DNA of 64,000 nucleotides from Whalleya microplaca. Lineage: Eukaryota > Ascomycota > Sordariomycetes > Xylariales > Xylariaceae. The notes under the pieces are model-generated. The model saw only the letters and a list, made by a program, of their open reading frames with translations. It ran no database searches and had not been told where the DNA came from. This document shows, in pieces, positions 21,970 to 34,377 of this stretch (positions within the stretch are counted from its first letter, which is position 1; each line of letters opens with the position of its first letter). A program made the position numbers and the translations under genes. The DNA lies in assembly GCA_022497155.1 (NCBI GenBank), contig MU385730.1, positions 186,001-250,000 on the forward strand, written 5' to 3'.

Positions 21970-23388
21970 ACTTGAACAAGGGCTGTACTGTATGCCTCAA
22001 TCCACTCATTTGTAACTGTACTTTACTACCTGGGCTAACTTGCGATTGTGCAATCAGCGAAAGAGAAGATGGTGCACTGGGATATTTCCTCATTTCTCAA
22101 TATTAGCCGAAAGTCATCAACTTGATGCGCTAGAAGATACTTATGGCGAGGGGATTGTGAGAAGGACGTCTGCGGGGACTAGCTGTAAAATATATACTTG
22201 AATGCCCGAATGGCGCAAAAGACGCTACACACCCTAATGGTGTAATAACTATGGCCCATAAAGCGTTTTAAGTAGTTTGGATTATCTTCTAGCTCCGTGG
22301 GCCATTTGAAGTGTTGGTTATCCCATCAGGACACCAGGAGCCTGGAGGTCGATTAAATACCTCTGCTATGTAAAATCTAAGACACCCCTTAGCTTAGGGG
22401 CTCAATGCGATGTTGATTACCAAATTAGGAAAACCGAGGGGCAGGTTCCTATCCTATCAGAGCAATGCAGAATGAAATACAGGAATACGAATCAACCCCC
22501 CTTAGCGCTACAGAGCTATGTTGACGCACTTCGTCGTTAGCGTGCTCTGTGGCCGAGCTCCCAAACTTACGGACCACGCACTACATGTACATCAGAACCG
22601 AAGTATTTGATGTGTGTGAGGTGTATAGCTATATACTTTCTGGACGGAGGACCCTGGGGAAATATCAAAATTTGATAGGGCGGCGAGAGAGTAGAGGGGG
22701 CTGAGTCTTCGTCGATCGACCGTCGCATAGTCATACCCCACAGACGCCACCAGTCTAGACTCCAAATCTTTCAATTCAATGTTGATGCTGGCCCGCAAAT
22801 TGGGAGGCCGCCCCTGGGGAACGTGTAGGTATGTGAAATATGCGAGGTGGTACACTCCTAACGGGATATTGTATCGCACCGTATTATCCTCTATGTGCGA
22901 CGACCAAATTCCTGTTTCTGCACCACTAGCCGTGCTATCATGTAGGAGTCGATCATGGGGCTAGCTTTGAGCAGCTGAGCAGGGCTTTGCCAGAATGAGT
23001 GCGCGAATTTCGTCAATATCCTATGAGGAGATGGCGGAGGCTAGAGAGCAGCGCTGTTATGGTATTGTTTTGTTCTTGGGCACCCCCTGGATTGTTGATT
23101 TGACCGCCAACATGTGATCCCAACTAACAAAACTTCGCGTGCAAATAATAGAGTTACACTGTGGGCAACGGCAACGGCACCAGATAACTAACAGTGTGGC
23201 ATCCTGTTTCTGTTGACGTCTTCCCTCGACGACTCGTCGATTTCCCATATATACGACTTCCTATATATACGTAAGGCTGAGCATACACAACTGCTTCTAG
23301 TAAACGCTTTCATTACTCCTGCTTCCTGCTGAACTTCGCATTGTGACTCCCAACATACACCGAATTCTTTGTGTACTCGCTTTGTGAA
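21970..23388. other. Intergenic region, no gene recognised
   Basis: About 1.4 kb between two plus-strand genes. Open stretches here are under 105 codons and lack motifs. It should hold the Ppo 3' end and the ATPase promoter. Confidence 0.5.
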
Positions 23389-26300
23389 ATGGATAAACCT
23401 GAACCTATTCAAGTGGTACGATGGGAAGACGAAGAAGCAGCTCGCCCTGCACGTGGGCTTCGTCGCACCCATTCTAGCGGCTCGATGTCCATCCATAGCG
23501 TGCGCTCGCGACGTGAAGTTGACCCGTCTATTGCCCTCCCAATCCAGTACCGCACGGTGTAAGCAGTTGCATCTCTACCGGCGACTCAGCACATGTGTGG
23601 TACTGACGATAGATCTCCAGGTCATTTCAGATTGAGGAGTCCAAACAACAAGATGTTACGACAGTATCCCAGGCAAAGGACGCAGCCACAAAGGGTCCAT
23701 AGCCAAACTTCCACATAGCTCTAGCCAGCCACTAACATTGTTGGCACAGAGCTATCCTCTCTCGAATGGCATTCAATTACGACCGATGAGGCGCTCCGCC
23801 GTCTTAGTGTTTCTATAGTTGAGGGTCTCTCGGACGAGCAGGTCGACCGACGGATGAGAGAGTACGGGCGAAATGCCCCATCTCCGCCAAAGTCGCGTAC
23901 AGTTCAGAAATATCTTGGTTACTTTTTTAAGGGGTTCGGCCCGGTGCTCCTCATAGGCGCAGTTCTCGTCTTTATCGCGTGGAAACCACTCGGACAGCCT
24001 CCAGCACTGGCCAATCTGGTAAGAAAGCTAATCCAGAGCGTGCATATTGATTTCAGGAACACTAACATTGATACTTGAGGCACTGGGTATTGTTCTTGTT
24101 GCGGTGTTCTTTATCCAAGCTGTTTTCAACATGTTTCAAGATTGGAGCTCATCCCGAGTGATGAGTTCCATTAAGAACATGCTTCCCGAGGACTCAATCG
24201 TTGTCCGAAACAGCACACAGTCATCTATTTCCGCACATGACCTTGTGCCTGGAGATATTGTCTTCGTTAAAGCCGGCAACAAATTACCTGCCGATTTGCG
24301 ATTTCTGGAGGTTTCTAGTGATGCCAAATTTGACAGATCCATCTTAACGGGTGAATCCTTACCCCTCGCCGCGACGGTCAATTCTACCGACGAGAACTAC
24401 CTCGAGACTCGCTGCATTGGGCTCCAAGGTACTCACTGTGTATCTGGATCTTGTGTTGGGCTGGTCGTTGCCACAGGCGATCGCACTGTGTTTGGCCGCA
24501 TTGCAGCTCTCACGAACGAACCCAAAGTCAAGATGACGACGCTGGAGAAAGAGATTCTGTACTTTGTCATAATCATCTGCTCTATCATGTTTACCATGAT
24601 TGCCATTGTATTGATTGTTTGGTTAGTGAACCTCAGCAACACCCTGGAGCAAAAGCTGACAATTATTAGGGGTGCTTGGCTCAGGACAGCTCATCCTGGA
24701 TGGATTAACGTCCCGACACTGATTGTCGATTGCGTCAGTGTGGCTATTGCTTTTATTCCTGAGGGGCTACCCATTGCACTGACAGCTGGGTTGACAATCA
24801 CTGCAAATCTCATGCGAAAGCACAAGGTTTTGTGCAAGTCCTTGAAGACAGTTGAGACACTCGGATCTGTATCAGTAATTTGTTCTGATAAGACGGGAAC
24901 CCTCACTGAGGTAAATAACAATACTCCGTACAAGAAGTACAATCGATTATCCAGTCGAGTTTGGGCTGATCTCGTTTAGAACCGAATGACGGTTACAGAA
25001 TGCACGATTGGAAATCATACTATCTCAGTTGATGCGGCTGAGGATGAACTGGACGTGAGCACAACACCCGCCACAGCTGGCATGGTTACAACTGGTGCAG
25101 ATCAAGTGCGTGCTATCGCCGGCCTTTGCAACGCAGCTGAGTTCGATGCCGCGACGATGGACTTGCCCATAGAACAACGCCGTGTCTTTGGCGATGCTAC
25201 TGATCAAGCTATTTTGAGATTTTCCGAGCGACTTGGATCTGTGCATCATCTTCGCCAATGCTGGCAGAAGACGTATGAACTAGCATTCAACAGCAAGAAC
25301 AAGTTCATGATCAAGACGTTCACTATGTTCAGGCGAGATTGTTTGAACACCACGCTGTCCGAGCGTGAGGCTGACGATTTCACGTCGGGCAATACGTGAG
25401 AGCTCCATAAGCTCTGCAATGATATGGGTTTGATGCTAATCTTTATTAGTCTGTTGACTATCAAAGGAGCGCCTGATGTCCTCATCGATCGATGCTCCCA
25501 CTTCGTTAATAATGCGGGAGATGCTCATCTCTTCAGCGACGATATGCGGGCGAATTTTGAGGCCGTGAAGAATTTGTACAGCAGCCAGGGGAAGCGCTGC
25601 ATCTTGCTTGCTCGCAAAATCATCCGCGAGGGTGAGCTCCAACATCACACCGGTACGAGCCAATTCGAGGATGAAATCATCGAACAGGCCAGGTCGGGCT
25701 TGACGTTGGTCGGCCTGGTGGCAATCGTTGACCCTCTTCGTCCGGAAATTCGAGATGTGGTTTCGACATTACGCGGTGCTGGAATTAAATTTTTCATGGT
25801 GAGTGAGGTCGATTGCGACTTGGAGTAGTAGACTGATAATGTCAAGGTGACTGGGGACTTCGCCCTTACAGCTCTTGCCATTGCTCAGGATGCTGGCATC
25901 GTTACCAATCCGGCAATCTTGGTTCACAATGTATCGGCACTTCCGAAGCAGGAGGAAGTCGATGAGGCTAAATCTCAACCTGAGCGCACATCAATTGTGC
26001 TTAGTGGCCCAGAGTTGATAACTCTGAATGAGCACCAGTGGAAGGTCCTGACACAGTACGAAGAAATTGTCTTCGCACGAACGACACCCGAACAGAAATT
26101 GCGCATCGTCAGAGAGTTTCAAACGAATGGAGTCGTCGCGATGACTGGTGATGGTGTCAATGACGCACCATCTTTGAAAGCTGCCGATATTGGAATCGCT
26201 CTTGCAAGCGGCTCCGACATTGCCATCGAGGCCGCTGATATGGTCTTACTGGACTCATTTTCTTCTGTCGTGGAAGCAGTAAAGTATGGCCGCGTAGTTT

Positions 26301-27159
26301 TCGATAACCTTAAGAAGGTAATCTGCTATTTGCTGCCTGCTGGTAGCTTTGCAGAGTTTTGGCCTATAATGACCAATGTCATCTTTGGGCTCCCCCAGAT
26401 TCTTTCGTCTTTCCTGATGATTATCATCTGGTAGGTGCCAAACAAACCATAGGACTGTAACGTGGTGTGCTGACTTCTTTACTAGCTGTTTCACTGACTG
26501 CGCTGCTGCCACCACCCTCTCCTACGAGAAACCGGAAGCTGATGTGCTCCTACGCAAACCGCGAAACGTCAAAAAAGACCGGTTAGTCAATTGGAATCTT
26601 GTTCTTCATGCCTATGGTGTCCTTGGTATGATTGAGACAGTGGCATCATTTGCGATGGCTTATTGGTATCTGGAGCGGAATGGAATACCTTTCCGTGTGC
26701 TCTGGTTTTCATTCGGGAATCTTCCAGATTGGATTGACCCAGATTATTATGCTTTGAAACTGAACGAGGCTTCATCCATTTACTTCGTCAATTTGGTTGT
26801 CATGTGAGTATCACCTAGCACTATAAGGTGAACATGAGAAATTATCTGACTGCCGCAGGCAATGGTTCAATTTACTTGCAGTTCGTACAAGACGGTGGAG
26901 CATCTTTCAGCATCCTCCCCTATTCAACAAGAAGACAGATAACATCTATCTCATCCCAGCCATTCTCTTTGCATTATGCATGGCAATTCTCTGGCTTTAT
27001 ATCCCGCAGCTGCAATCCGTTCTTGGCACATCACCTGTGCCCACAGAACACTGGTTTTTACCATTCGCTTTTGGTTTATTTATTTTGACGTTCGATGAGA
27101 TGCGAAAGTTCTTTGTACGAAGGTATCCCAAGGGTATTGCCGCGTCACTTGCTTGGTGA
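23389..27159 (+). CDS. P-type cation ATPase, fungal Na+/K+-ATPase-like (type IIC-like)
   Basis: Ten exons join to 1,087 residues: 23389–23558, 23621–23694, 23750–24018, 24080–24621, 24670–24910, 24980–25395, 25450–25798, 25847–26430, 26486–26803 and 26859–27159. It is an ATP-driven cation pump of the plasma or inner membrane. Visible motifs are SILTGES (actuator), PEGLPIA (M4), SDKTGTLTE with phospho-Asp425, KGAPD (nucleotide site) and MTGDGVNDAP near 786. The N-terminal cation-ATPase domain ends in KSRTVQKYLGYFFKGFGP before M1. Six C-terminal helices follow. The M5/M6 cation site differs from animal Na,K-ATPase: M5 reads YLLPAGSFAEFWP and M6 reads CCFTDCAAA. The ion is therefore not certain; fungal alkali-cation uptake (ACU) pumps are an alternative. 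Introns are 48–69 nt. The 48-nt intron at 24622–24669 has no in-frame stop. Confidence 0.93.
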
Positions 27160-27541
27160 CGAATTATAATTTTTAACAACACAGGTCAATCCCGCCTTGG
27201 CCAAAGCGAATTCCTACATGTATATCAATCTAGTACATGACAATACCACCTTTCATTAAGACTTATAGGCGTGGCGCAGGTCAGTATGATACATAGGCTG
27301 CGAGACAGGACTCACGAGGGTGAAAGGCCAACACAGCCGAACGCATACGCTGTCTAAGTTTGTTTCAGGTATCATGAAATCAGATGCTTTCCATGGTGGT
27401 TATTTAATAGCTCGTTTAATCAATAGATATAGAGTCTAGCCGTGACGCCTTCTCGATAGTCTATATATGCCTCGCTACCATATACGTGGACATCACGTAG
27501 ATTCCCAACGCTATATCTCTAAGTAAATGCCCCATTGTAGA
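27160..27541. other. Convergent 3' spacer
   Basis: 382 bases between the stop codons of the ATPase (+) and the dehydrogenase (-). It holds both 3' ends and nothing else visible. Confidence 0.6.
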
Positions 27542-28801
27542 TTAAACCCGAACAACCAACTTCTTACCCTTCATGTTTCCTTTCTTGAGTATTTCTAAAC
27601 CCTCCTGAACTACGTGTAGGCCCCCTTCTATCAAGTGCAATTCAGGCAGAACAATTTTGCCACTCTCTAACAGCTTTCCGAGTTCTTCGGTATAGCACAC
27701 ATTACTTTTGTCCAGTACAAACTGTTTCATCTCTACTGTGTGCACCACCACATTTTTCGGAATTGTTTCTGAGCTCGACATCATAGCTAACGGTGCGAAA
27801 GAAACAGGGGCCTCCTTCGATACTACATCGAGTGCTAAGGCTGCTGTCTTAGGTCCCACTAAGTCAATGACACGGGTAATGCGGCCCTTTGTCACTGTTC
27901 GAATCTCATCTACCAATACCTCATTGGATTTCTCATCTCGGACGACCACGTAGTTCGCGCCTAACTGTTCTGATAGCAATTTCGTCTCCGCCGAGTTGAT
28001 GGTGATGACATTGATCCCGCTTAATCTCGCAAGCTGTGTAGCAAACTGTCCTGTGACGGTCGATCCACCCCATATAAGCAGCCACTCCTCCTCAATGGTA
28101 TCGATATTGCGCGACGGCATCGTCACGCCTAGCCATTTCCATAGTGTCATGGCTGCCGTCAAAGCTGCAACGCCAAGGCAGGCCGCGGCTTCGAAAGGTA
28201 CCGTGGATGGGATGTGGAGGACAGTATGCGACGGTACCACAACATGCTCCTGGAAGCAACCGGCCCGTACGTCTTTATAATATGTGCTAGTCCACACAGA
28301 GTCGCCTGGCTTGAAACCTGTGACAGCAGAGCCAACCTCGGTTACTACGCCGGACATCTCCCGCCCAGTGACCTGAAGCAATCTTGTAAGTCTTGGCGTC
28401 TACCCTACACGCAAGGTGTATTGACTTACCCAAGGAAACTCCGGTAGGCAGAAATTGTAGTCGACAGATTTCCAATCAATGGGATTCAGGCCAACGTAGT
28501 GACTTCGGATCATAACTTCATCGTCTCCTACGGTTGGCATAGGAAAATCATGGCGAATTTCGTACTCGCCCTTGCGGGCAACGACGAGCGCCTTGTGTAC
28601 TTTCGGCTGCGAGAACTCTGTGACCGAGGCTGTAGCAGATGTCTCTGTCGTTGTAGTGGAATCCTTTCGTGCTCTTTGGATTACTTTCGATTGTGGCCTT
28701 TCGCTAGTCCCTGACTTTGTTCTTATCTTTCGTAGTAGAGTGCGGACTGTTTTCCACGAGTTCCTATTGGTAGGAATATGTTTGGTTCGGGTGTCAACCA
28801 T
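27542..28801 (-). CDS. Zinc-type alcohol dehydrogenase-like / enoyl reductase-like oxidoreductase (MDR superfamily)
   Basis: Two exons (28430–28801, 27542–28372; 57-nt intron) give 400 residues. The GroES-like domain starts near residue 68 (HKALVVARKGEYEI) with NPIDWKS and GREMSGVVTEVG. The Rossmann domain has the NADPH-binding variant LLIWGGSTVTGQFATQLA (about 223–240) and later VIDLVG. It lacks the catalytic and structural zinc cysteines, as in the quinone-reductase/enoyl-reductase branch that includes toxD-like and trans-acting ER proteins of fungal clusters. The first 67 residues are an unusual Arg/Lys/Ser/Thr-rich extension with almost no acidic residues near the start, which could be a mitochondrial presequence or a mis-called start; no other Met is available before the domain. 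Substrate unknown. Confidence 0.88.
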
Positions 28802-31197
28802 CGTCGTTATCGGTGAGAACCTAGCTTATAAGTAAAGATAGAAGTGAAATTGACCTATACTTTAATCTTCTCTTGATGTACCACACCTTATGAGACCTAC
28901 ATGAAATCTGATATTGATTTCTAAGATCATCGGTTCTGTAATCAAGACATAGATTAAGTGCGGCTCATTGGTCATTAGCGATTCGCCCGGGGTGGTCTCT
29001 TGATTGTAGCATTTCCAGAAGACGCAGGGGTGCAAACGAACTCCGGATTGGATATATTCGTTGATTTTGCTGTCGCACGCCATTCGCACGCCATCGACTA
29101 GAGCGGTCGCTTATATCAGCATCGGGAGCTGCAACGATTGCGAAGATGGGTCGCGTATCATTCCGACGAGTGGAGGCCCCTCCGAATCGGCCTTAGAAGA
29201 TCGCCGTAATTGGTCGCCATGAATATAGGCCATGAAAACCCCGATTCCGCCGTTACTTGAATCCCTTTGCGAGTTCGGTGCCATGATGGGGTTATATAGG
29301 TGAAGAGACGTCTATGTACTGACACGTGTTGTGGTCATTGCTATAGTTGTGCAGTTATGCCGCTTGCTGGCTGTATACTAAAACCCGTGATTGAGTAGTT
29401 CAACTGTAGCTTGGAGTTCCTATAATACCTTCGTTCACCTCAAGTCATCTATGGTGTTCCATTTCATACTTTCGGATAATACCTAAAAGGCTCTTAATGT
29501 TATCTTAGGACTGATCGCAACCCCGGTGGTCCTTGACTTCTATGATTGCGATGACGATCTAGCCATAGATTGGAACTATAGTGCGTGTTGCAGACCAGGC
29601 AGAGATCAAGCAGGATTAATTGACAGACTAATTGGTAGACTACTACAATAATATTGAGATCATTCCCGAGTAATAGGATACTTTTTTACTAGTATAATTA
29701 TGCTGGTTTAGGGAAGGGAGGGAATGCATACTTGTATCTTACACGTTAAAAGTGTAGTGGCACCTTGCAGGTGTTCCATTAGAAAAGAGATGGCGATGTC
29801 TGAGATAGATCTGTAACTATTCAGGGGCGCGAAGTATTCTATAAACCGGCCGGGTTCCCAATAGCTTAAGCCAACTACGCCGTTTACTTAGTGGTAGCCA
29901 TTTGACAAGCTTGATTTCTTGTTTTATAATTACAATGCTAGAGTTTTAAATGGTGACATAAATGTAATTGACTTCTATCACAGTTACAGTGTGTGCAATG
30001 ATCATTTAGGTGCTGCCGTGATCACTCTAGTAAAATTGTGTAAAGGTCTAAGATCCGGAGGATCTTCTAGTTACTTGAAAGAGATCTTTAATACCCCTAT
30101 TATCGTGACAACTTCCCTATTTGTGGGTACTTTATACACAGCTGTATGCAGGATTTGATTATTGAAACATCTGACCCGATGATAATGACACCATGTACTG
30201 AGCCTATTCAATGGCATGTACAAACCCGTAAGTATCCTATATCATTTTTACCTTCTAGTGCTAAAGGGATCCGTTTATGATTACTACACGTGCTTTTTTC
30301 GTAGTAAATCTCGTACTGCACCATAATATTGAACCCCTTTTCCTGGCAATGAAGAAATACATAAACATGTAATACTTTTTGTTTTGCACCAGTCACATAA
30401 TAAGTTGCATGCAAGTCAGTTGTCGGGACCTAGACTATGAAGCCGGCCTTTCATGTAATCACCCGGATTATTAGCTGTTAAATGGATAATGAAGAGAGGG
30501 CACTTGAACGACAAATCCTATCCATACTACAGGCTTCCACAGGGTAAGTGATGTCCTTTCAAGACCACAATGCTTAGCTTAGGCTGGACATCTTGTTAAA
30601 ATCAACCCTTAGACTGAAAATCATCTCATTCTATTTTGAAACTTTCATCTGCATAATTTCCTATCTGGTAGATATCATTAAGGTAATGCAATATGTAGAT
30701 GTGAATCTAGTTTGGCCCTCTACGGGATATTACATTGTTAAATTGACATAAAACAAACTGACTGATCGTCATTGATGTATACTTATTGATTCTCCCACCC
30801 TTGATCATGGGATTTAACCTATATGTAAAGCTAAATGTACGCAAGAGAGCAGTTGGAATCAATACTATGCTAGGTATTATGGGCGTAATCATTCAACTTG
30901 TATTAGGCTGTTAAAAAAGATTCCGATATCAAGCCATATAAAGAAATGGAAAAAGAACAGCCTTCCTAATGTTTCATATCATTGATCAGAGCGAAGAAAT
31001 CTAGGGCCAATAGTCTTATGTACCTTTAGCCACTGTGATCTGAATCGATTTTCACTGATCCCATTTACATTAGGTAGTCCCCAGCAACTCATACCATTCT
31101 TCCTTCGGAATCCTCTCGAGATAACATGTATCGTGAGACCTTTCACGCCTCTTTTGGGTCATTTGTCATACCATCCGAATAAGATCCAGTAAATTGC
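28802..31197. other. AT-rich intergenic region
   Basis: About 2.4 kb with no supported gene. A block at about 29994–30027 resembles 13576–13609 near the LTR remnants. A short palindrome with 7-base arms (AAGATCC/GGATCTT) lies near 30050–30066. Short open stretches at 28862–29089 and 29919–30158 have no motif. Confidence 0.5.
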
Positions 31198-31799
31198 TCA
31201 GACATAGCTGTCTGGTTGCTCAGGGGCCCAAGTAGAAATCCAGGCAGTAGCAAAAATAAGAAGCCACATGCCGTACCAAGTCACCAGGAAGCCTACATTT
31301 CCCATACCAAAGAAAAATCCAATTATCATTCCAACATGGATCAAGGCTGAGGCAAAGAGAAAGAAATCGAATTGCCAACGGCCCTTCATAATGTTTAGCA
31401 AGCAAGTAGACGACTTAAAACCGAGGGAGAGCTTTCAGCAGAACTTACCACTAGCGTACCAAACACCTTTCTTTTACCCTGCGCTTCTCCAATCTGCGCA
31501 AGACACCATGCAACAAAGAGGAAACCGATAACTGCGATGATGCTACCAATGACCATGCCACCAACCGAGCCACTGTATGCCCTGAAAAATACACCTAAAA
31601 TAGACAACGCAGTGCGAATACCGAGCGTTATTATCATACAAAGTCGGCGTGCTAGCACTTCCATGTCACCTGTATTCAGACTGTATGACTCCCAACTGAA
31701 ATGCCAACAAGTGCGGCATCCTGGACAGTTCCGTTCTCTCCATGTCGGTTCGGGACGAGGAGGAAGGTCTTGCGGAAATCCGTGGACGTTCGGCGCCAT
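31198..31799 (-). CDS. Small four-helix membrane protein, hypothetical
   Basis: Two exons (31449–31799, 31198–31383; 65-nt intron) encode 178 residues. A cytosolic-looking N-terminus of about 50 residues has Pro-rich sequence and a Cys-rich block, NCPGCRTCWHF. Four hydrophobic helices follow: around ARRLCMIITLGIRTALSILG, SVGGMVIGSIIAVIGFLFVA, FFLFASALIHVGMIIGFFFG and VTWYGMWLLIFATAWIS. The four-helix plan is that of MARVEL-like or similar small fungal membrane proteins, but I see no diagnostic motif. The paired CxxC could bind metal. It stands alone, over 2 kb from either neighbour. Confidence 0.75.
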
Positions 31800-34377
31800 C
31801 TTGAAATCGGATGACTTATGTTCTAGAGAAATGGAGTTCTTGGGCGTCTTACAGAGGTTCCAATGCTTTTACGCACCCTGATCAGACTCCGATTGTCATT
31901 GAGACGCCAGAATAAATGGATGAGTGGAGTGAAGACCAAGAGATAGAAACTCGATTTAGTACGAAATGCTAGGAATCCCCGAAGAGTAGATGAAGGCCAC
32001 TACCGAGATTTTGTAGGTCAGTAGGCTTTAGGCAAACATGTAAAAGGATCTTGATAAGAGGCACAGCCTTTGACATGGTAAGTTGCTGGTTTCACCGAAC
32101 GAATCGGATCCAATCAGAATACCTTATTTAGCGGTCACCGGTAACTTCCAATGAATGGATATTAACCTTATGCTGTGCAGGAACCTTGTCAGCTTTGATG
32201 CTACCCTTTCTAGGACTCTTGTACTCTCAGGAACCTAGGTGATCTTAAGTGTTTATTAATAGACACACCCTATATGTTCTAGTACTAGAATGACCTACAT
32301 AAGTTCCGGTGGATCAGCCGAAGCCCCAGAAACCCCGTCAATCTGTCTGCAATATGGAAAGCTTTCTTAAGAATAGTACTATGATAATACGGCCGACAAC
32401 TGCATGTTCCAGCATCTCTAGCGAGGCATTACATTGGCTTCAACAGAGGCCTACGTTTTGAGTAACAATAGTCATGGCCCCCACTCGTACATAATACTTT
32501 GTCTTCCTACGCGAATGGTTAAGACGCGATAGGAAAATGGCTAACCTAAGCCACAGGCGCCAAGATGGCACAGTCCTAGCCCCCTCCTTCTCATCACATA
32601 CAGTACCTTAGGTATCCAAACGATTAATACACATGCCTATATTTAGGGCCACTTAAAGCACAACGCCCTTTGCCTTGGCGTATTACTGCGTAGGCGAAAC
32701 AACCAACACTAGCACTAAATTGAATGTTTCCAGCTCGCGCATAGCATTGCCAGTCCAAAGTATGCAGCTCTAATCCATAGACTAGATACCACGGCATCAA
32801 CGACCTTACTTTAACCTCAATCTAAACATGGAATGGGTACCAACAGGCTATACTTATAAGTATAGCGATAGCCAGTCCTAGTCGGTTACCTATCCATCAC
32901 ACTATAGCGCATTTTGACATATCACATTAAATTTCGCGAGGTAATCCTACCCGATGTATTTACCTATTATCGCGGATATATCAGGCGTTATTGCTGCACC
33001 GCAATAACGGCGTCGTTTTTTGCGACACCTATCCATAATGACGACGGTCTGTATACATGGATATAAACAAGTTCAAACGTGACTAAAGATATCACATAGA
33101 ACAGGCGGCATGTAGATTGGCAAGTGGCACACTCTGTATGCCGTCCTCGTACAGGAGTCCTCGGCAGTCTTTAACACTGTTTTGGTATTATTTGCTGCAT
33201 TAGACTTACTTATCGTTCGAATCTTATAAGCAACAACTTAGATTTTGGGGACTCGTTGGGAACTCGCCAGCCCGTCTTGTACCCAATGCGACCATGCTTC
33301 ATAACAATTTAGTGTTCAAAGAGAATGTGCGATCGTTCATCATGATGCTATATTGTCCGAAATAACCAATTGCAAACTATTCTATTAATCCTCGAGAATA
33401 TATAGATATTGGTCACCGATATGTAACATTGCTAGCCTGCAAGGCGTACTCCAAAATTATCTATACTCAAACCACTTTTTGCCTGACCTATTTGGAGACC
33501 AATGTATAAGATAGTGATATCGTATGAACTTTCGAATAATTACTAGCTAGACTCTGCACCCTACTTTCAAGTTAAGAGCAAGGCAGCCAGTGTGTAGTCG
33601 TTTATATTGTAAAAGTTAATGTACGGGGAAATAATTGAATTTCTTGAAGGCAACATGTTAAGATAGATGGATTCCCCAAGAAGAGATAAACGAAAGACAT
33701 TACGTTGCCTGTGGAACCATGTTGTCATTAACCGAGGCGCTGAGGCTAAGAGACATTTACAAGGAATCTATACACGGGGGGCTAGGTCCCTATGAGTTTT
33801 GTTTATATTCCCATGCTGGGTTTCAATTTTTTTCTTTTATGTAGTATGTTGATGTTTCGGTCTTGGCAATGCCTCAGATAAAACGGGACTGCAGCGCAAT
33901 AACATGTTCTCAAGAATAGCTAGCCTCATTCGGCTTCGATTTCTGACTCCACTGCCAGCCCTAGCCTTGACGGCTGTAGGAAGTTTAACGATGGTCTGAT
34001 CTTAGCCCTGTTCATGAGCTGCGTTGAACCTATAGTGGAACCTCTTCTATCAAGCTATCACCCCGTTCGAATATTCTACTTCACTTGTTTGAAACAAAAA
34101 CCCGGGCGTGGTGCTATCGCATCTCCTAGCGTCAATACCCTCTTTAATATCAGTTATCACAATGGGAAGAAATGGATGAATATAAACAACCACATTCCCC
34201 CTTCCTCAGCATGACTCCTCCTCCTCATCAGCTCAAGACCTTGCAACCTTCGCTTCTAGCTCAATTCGTTCATTAAGCCGGCCTTAAACACTCTTTTCCC
34301 TTTCTTCAGCCAGGCTTAGTGCCTACTTGCTTCATTCACTTATACCATACAATTACTCGAGTTTCCTGTGATTCAAA
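31800..34377. other. AT-rich intergenic region
   Basis: About 2.6 kb without a supported gene. It contains a perfect 9-bp hairpin at 32986–33009 and, near the right end, the pectate-lyase promoter. Confidence 0.5.
34181..34186 (+). promoter_or_regulatory. TATAAA box upstream of pectate lyase
   Basis: TATAAA lies 197 bases before the pectate-lyase start codon, followed by a C/T-rich leader that ends in CAAAATG. Position and context fit a fungal core promoter. Confidence 0.45.

Noticed and set aside
23389..27159. Impression of a frameshifted, broken ATPase pseudogene
   Set aside because: All nine breaks coincide with GT–AG introns of 48–69 nt, and joining them gives one frame with every P-type motif intact.
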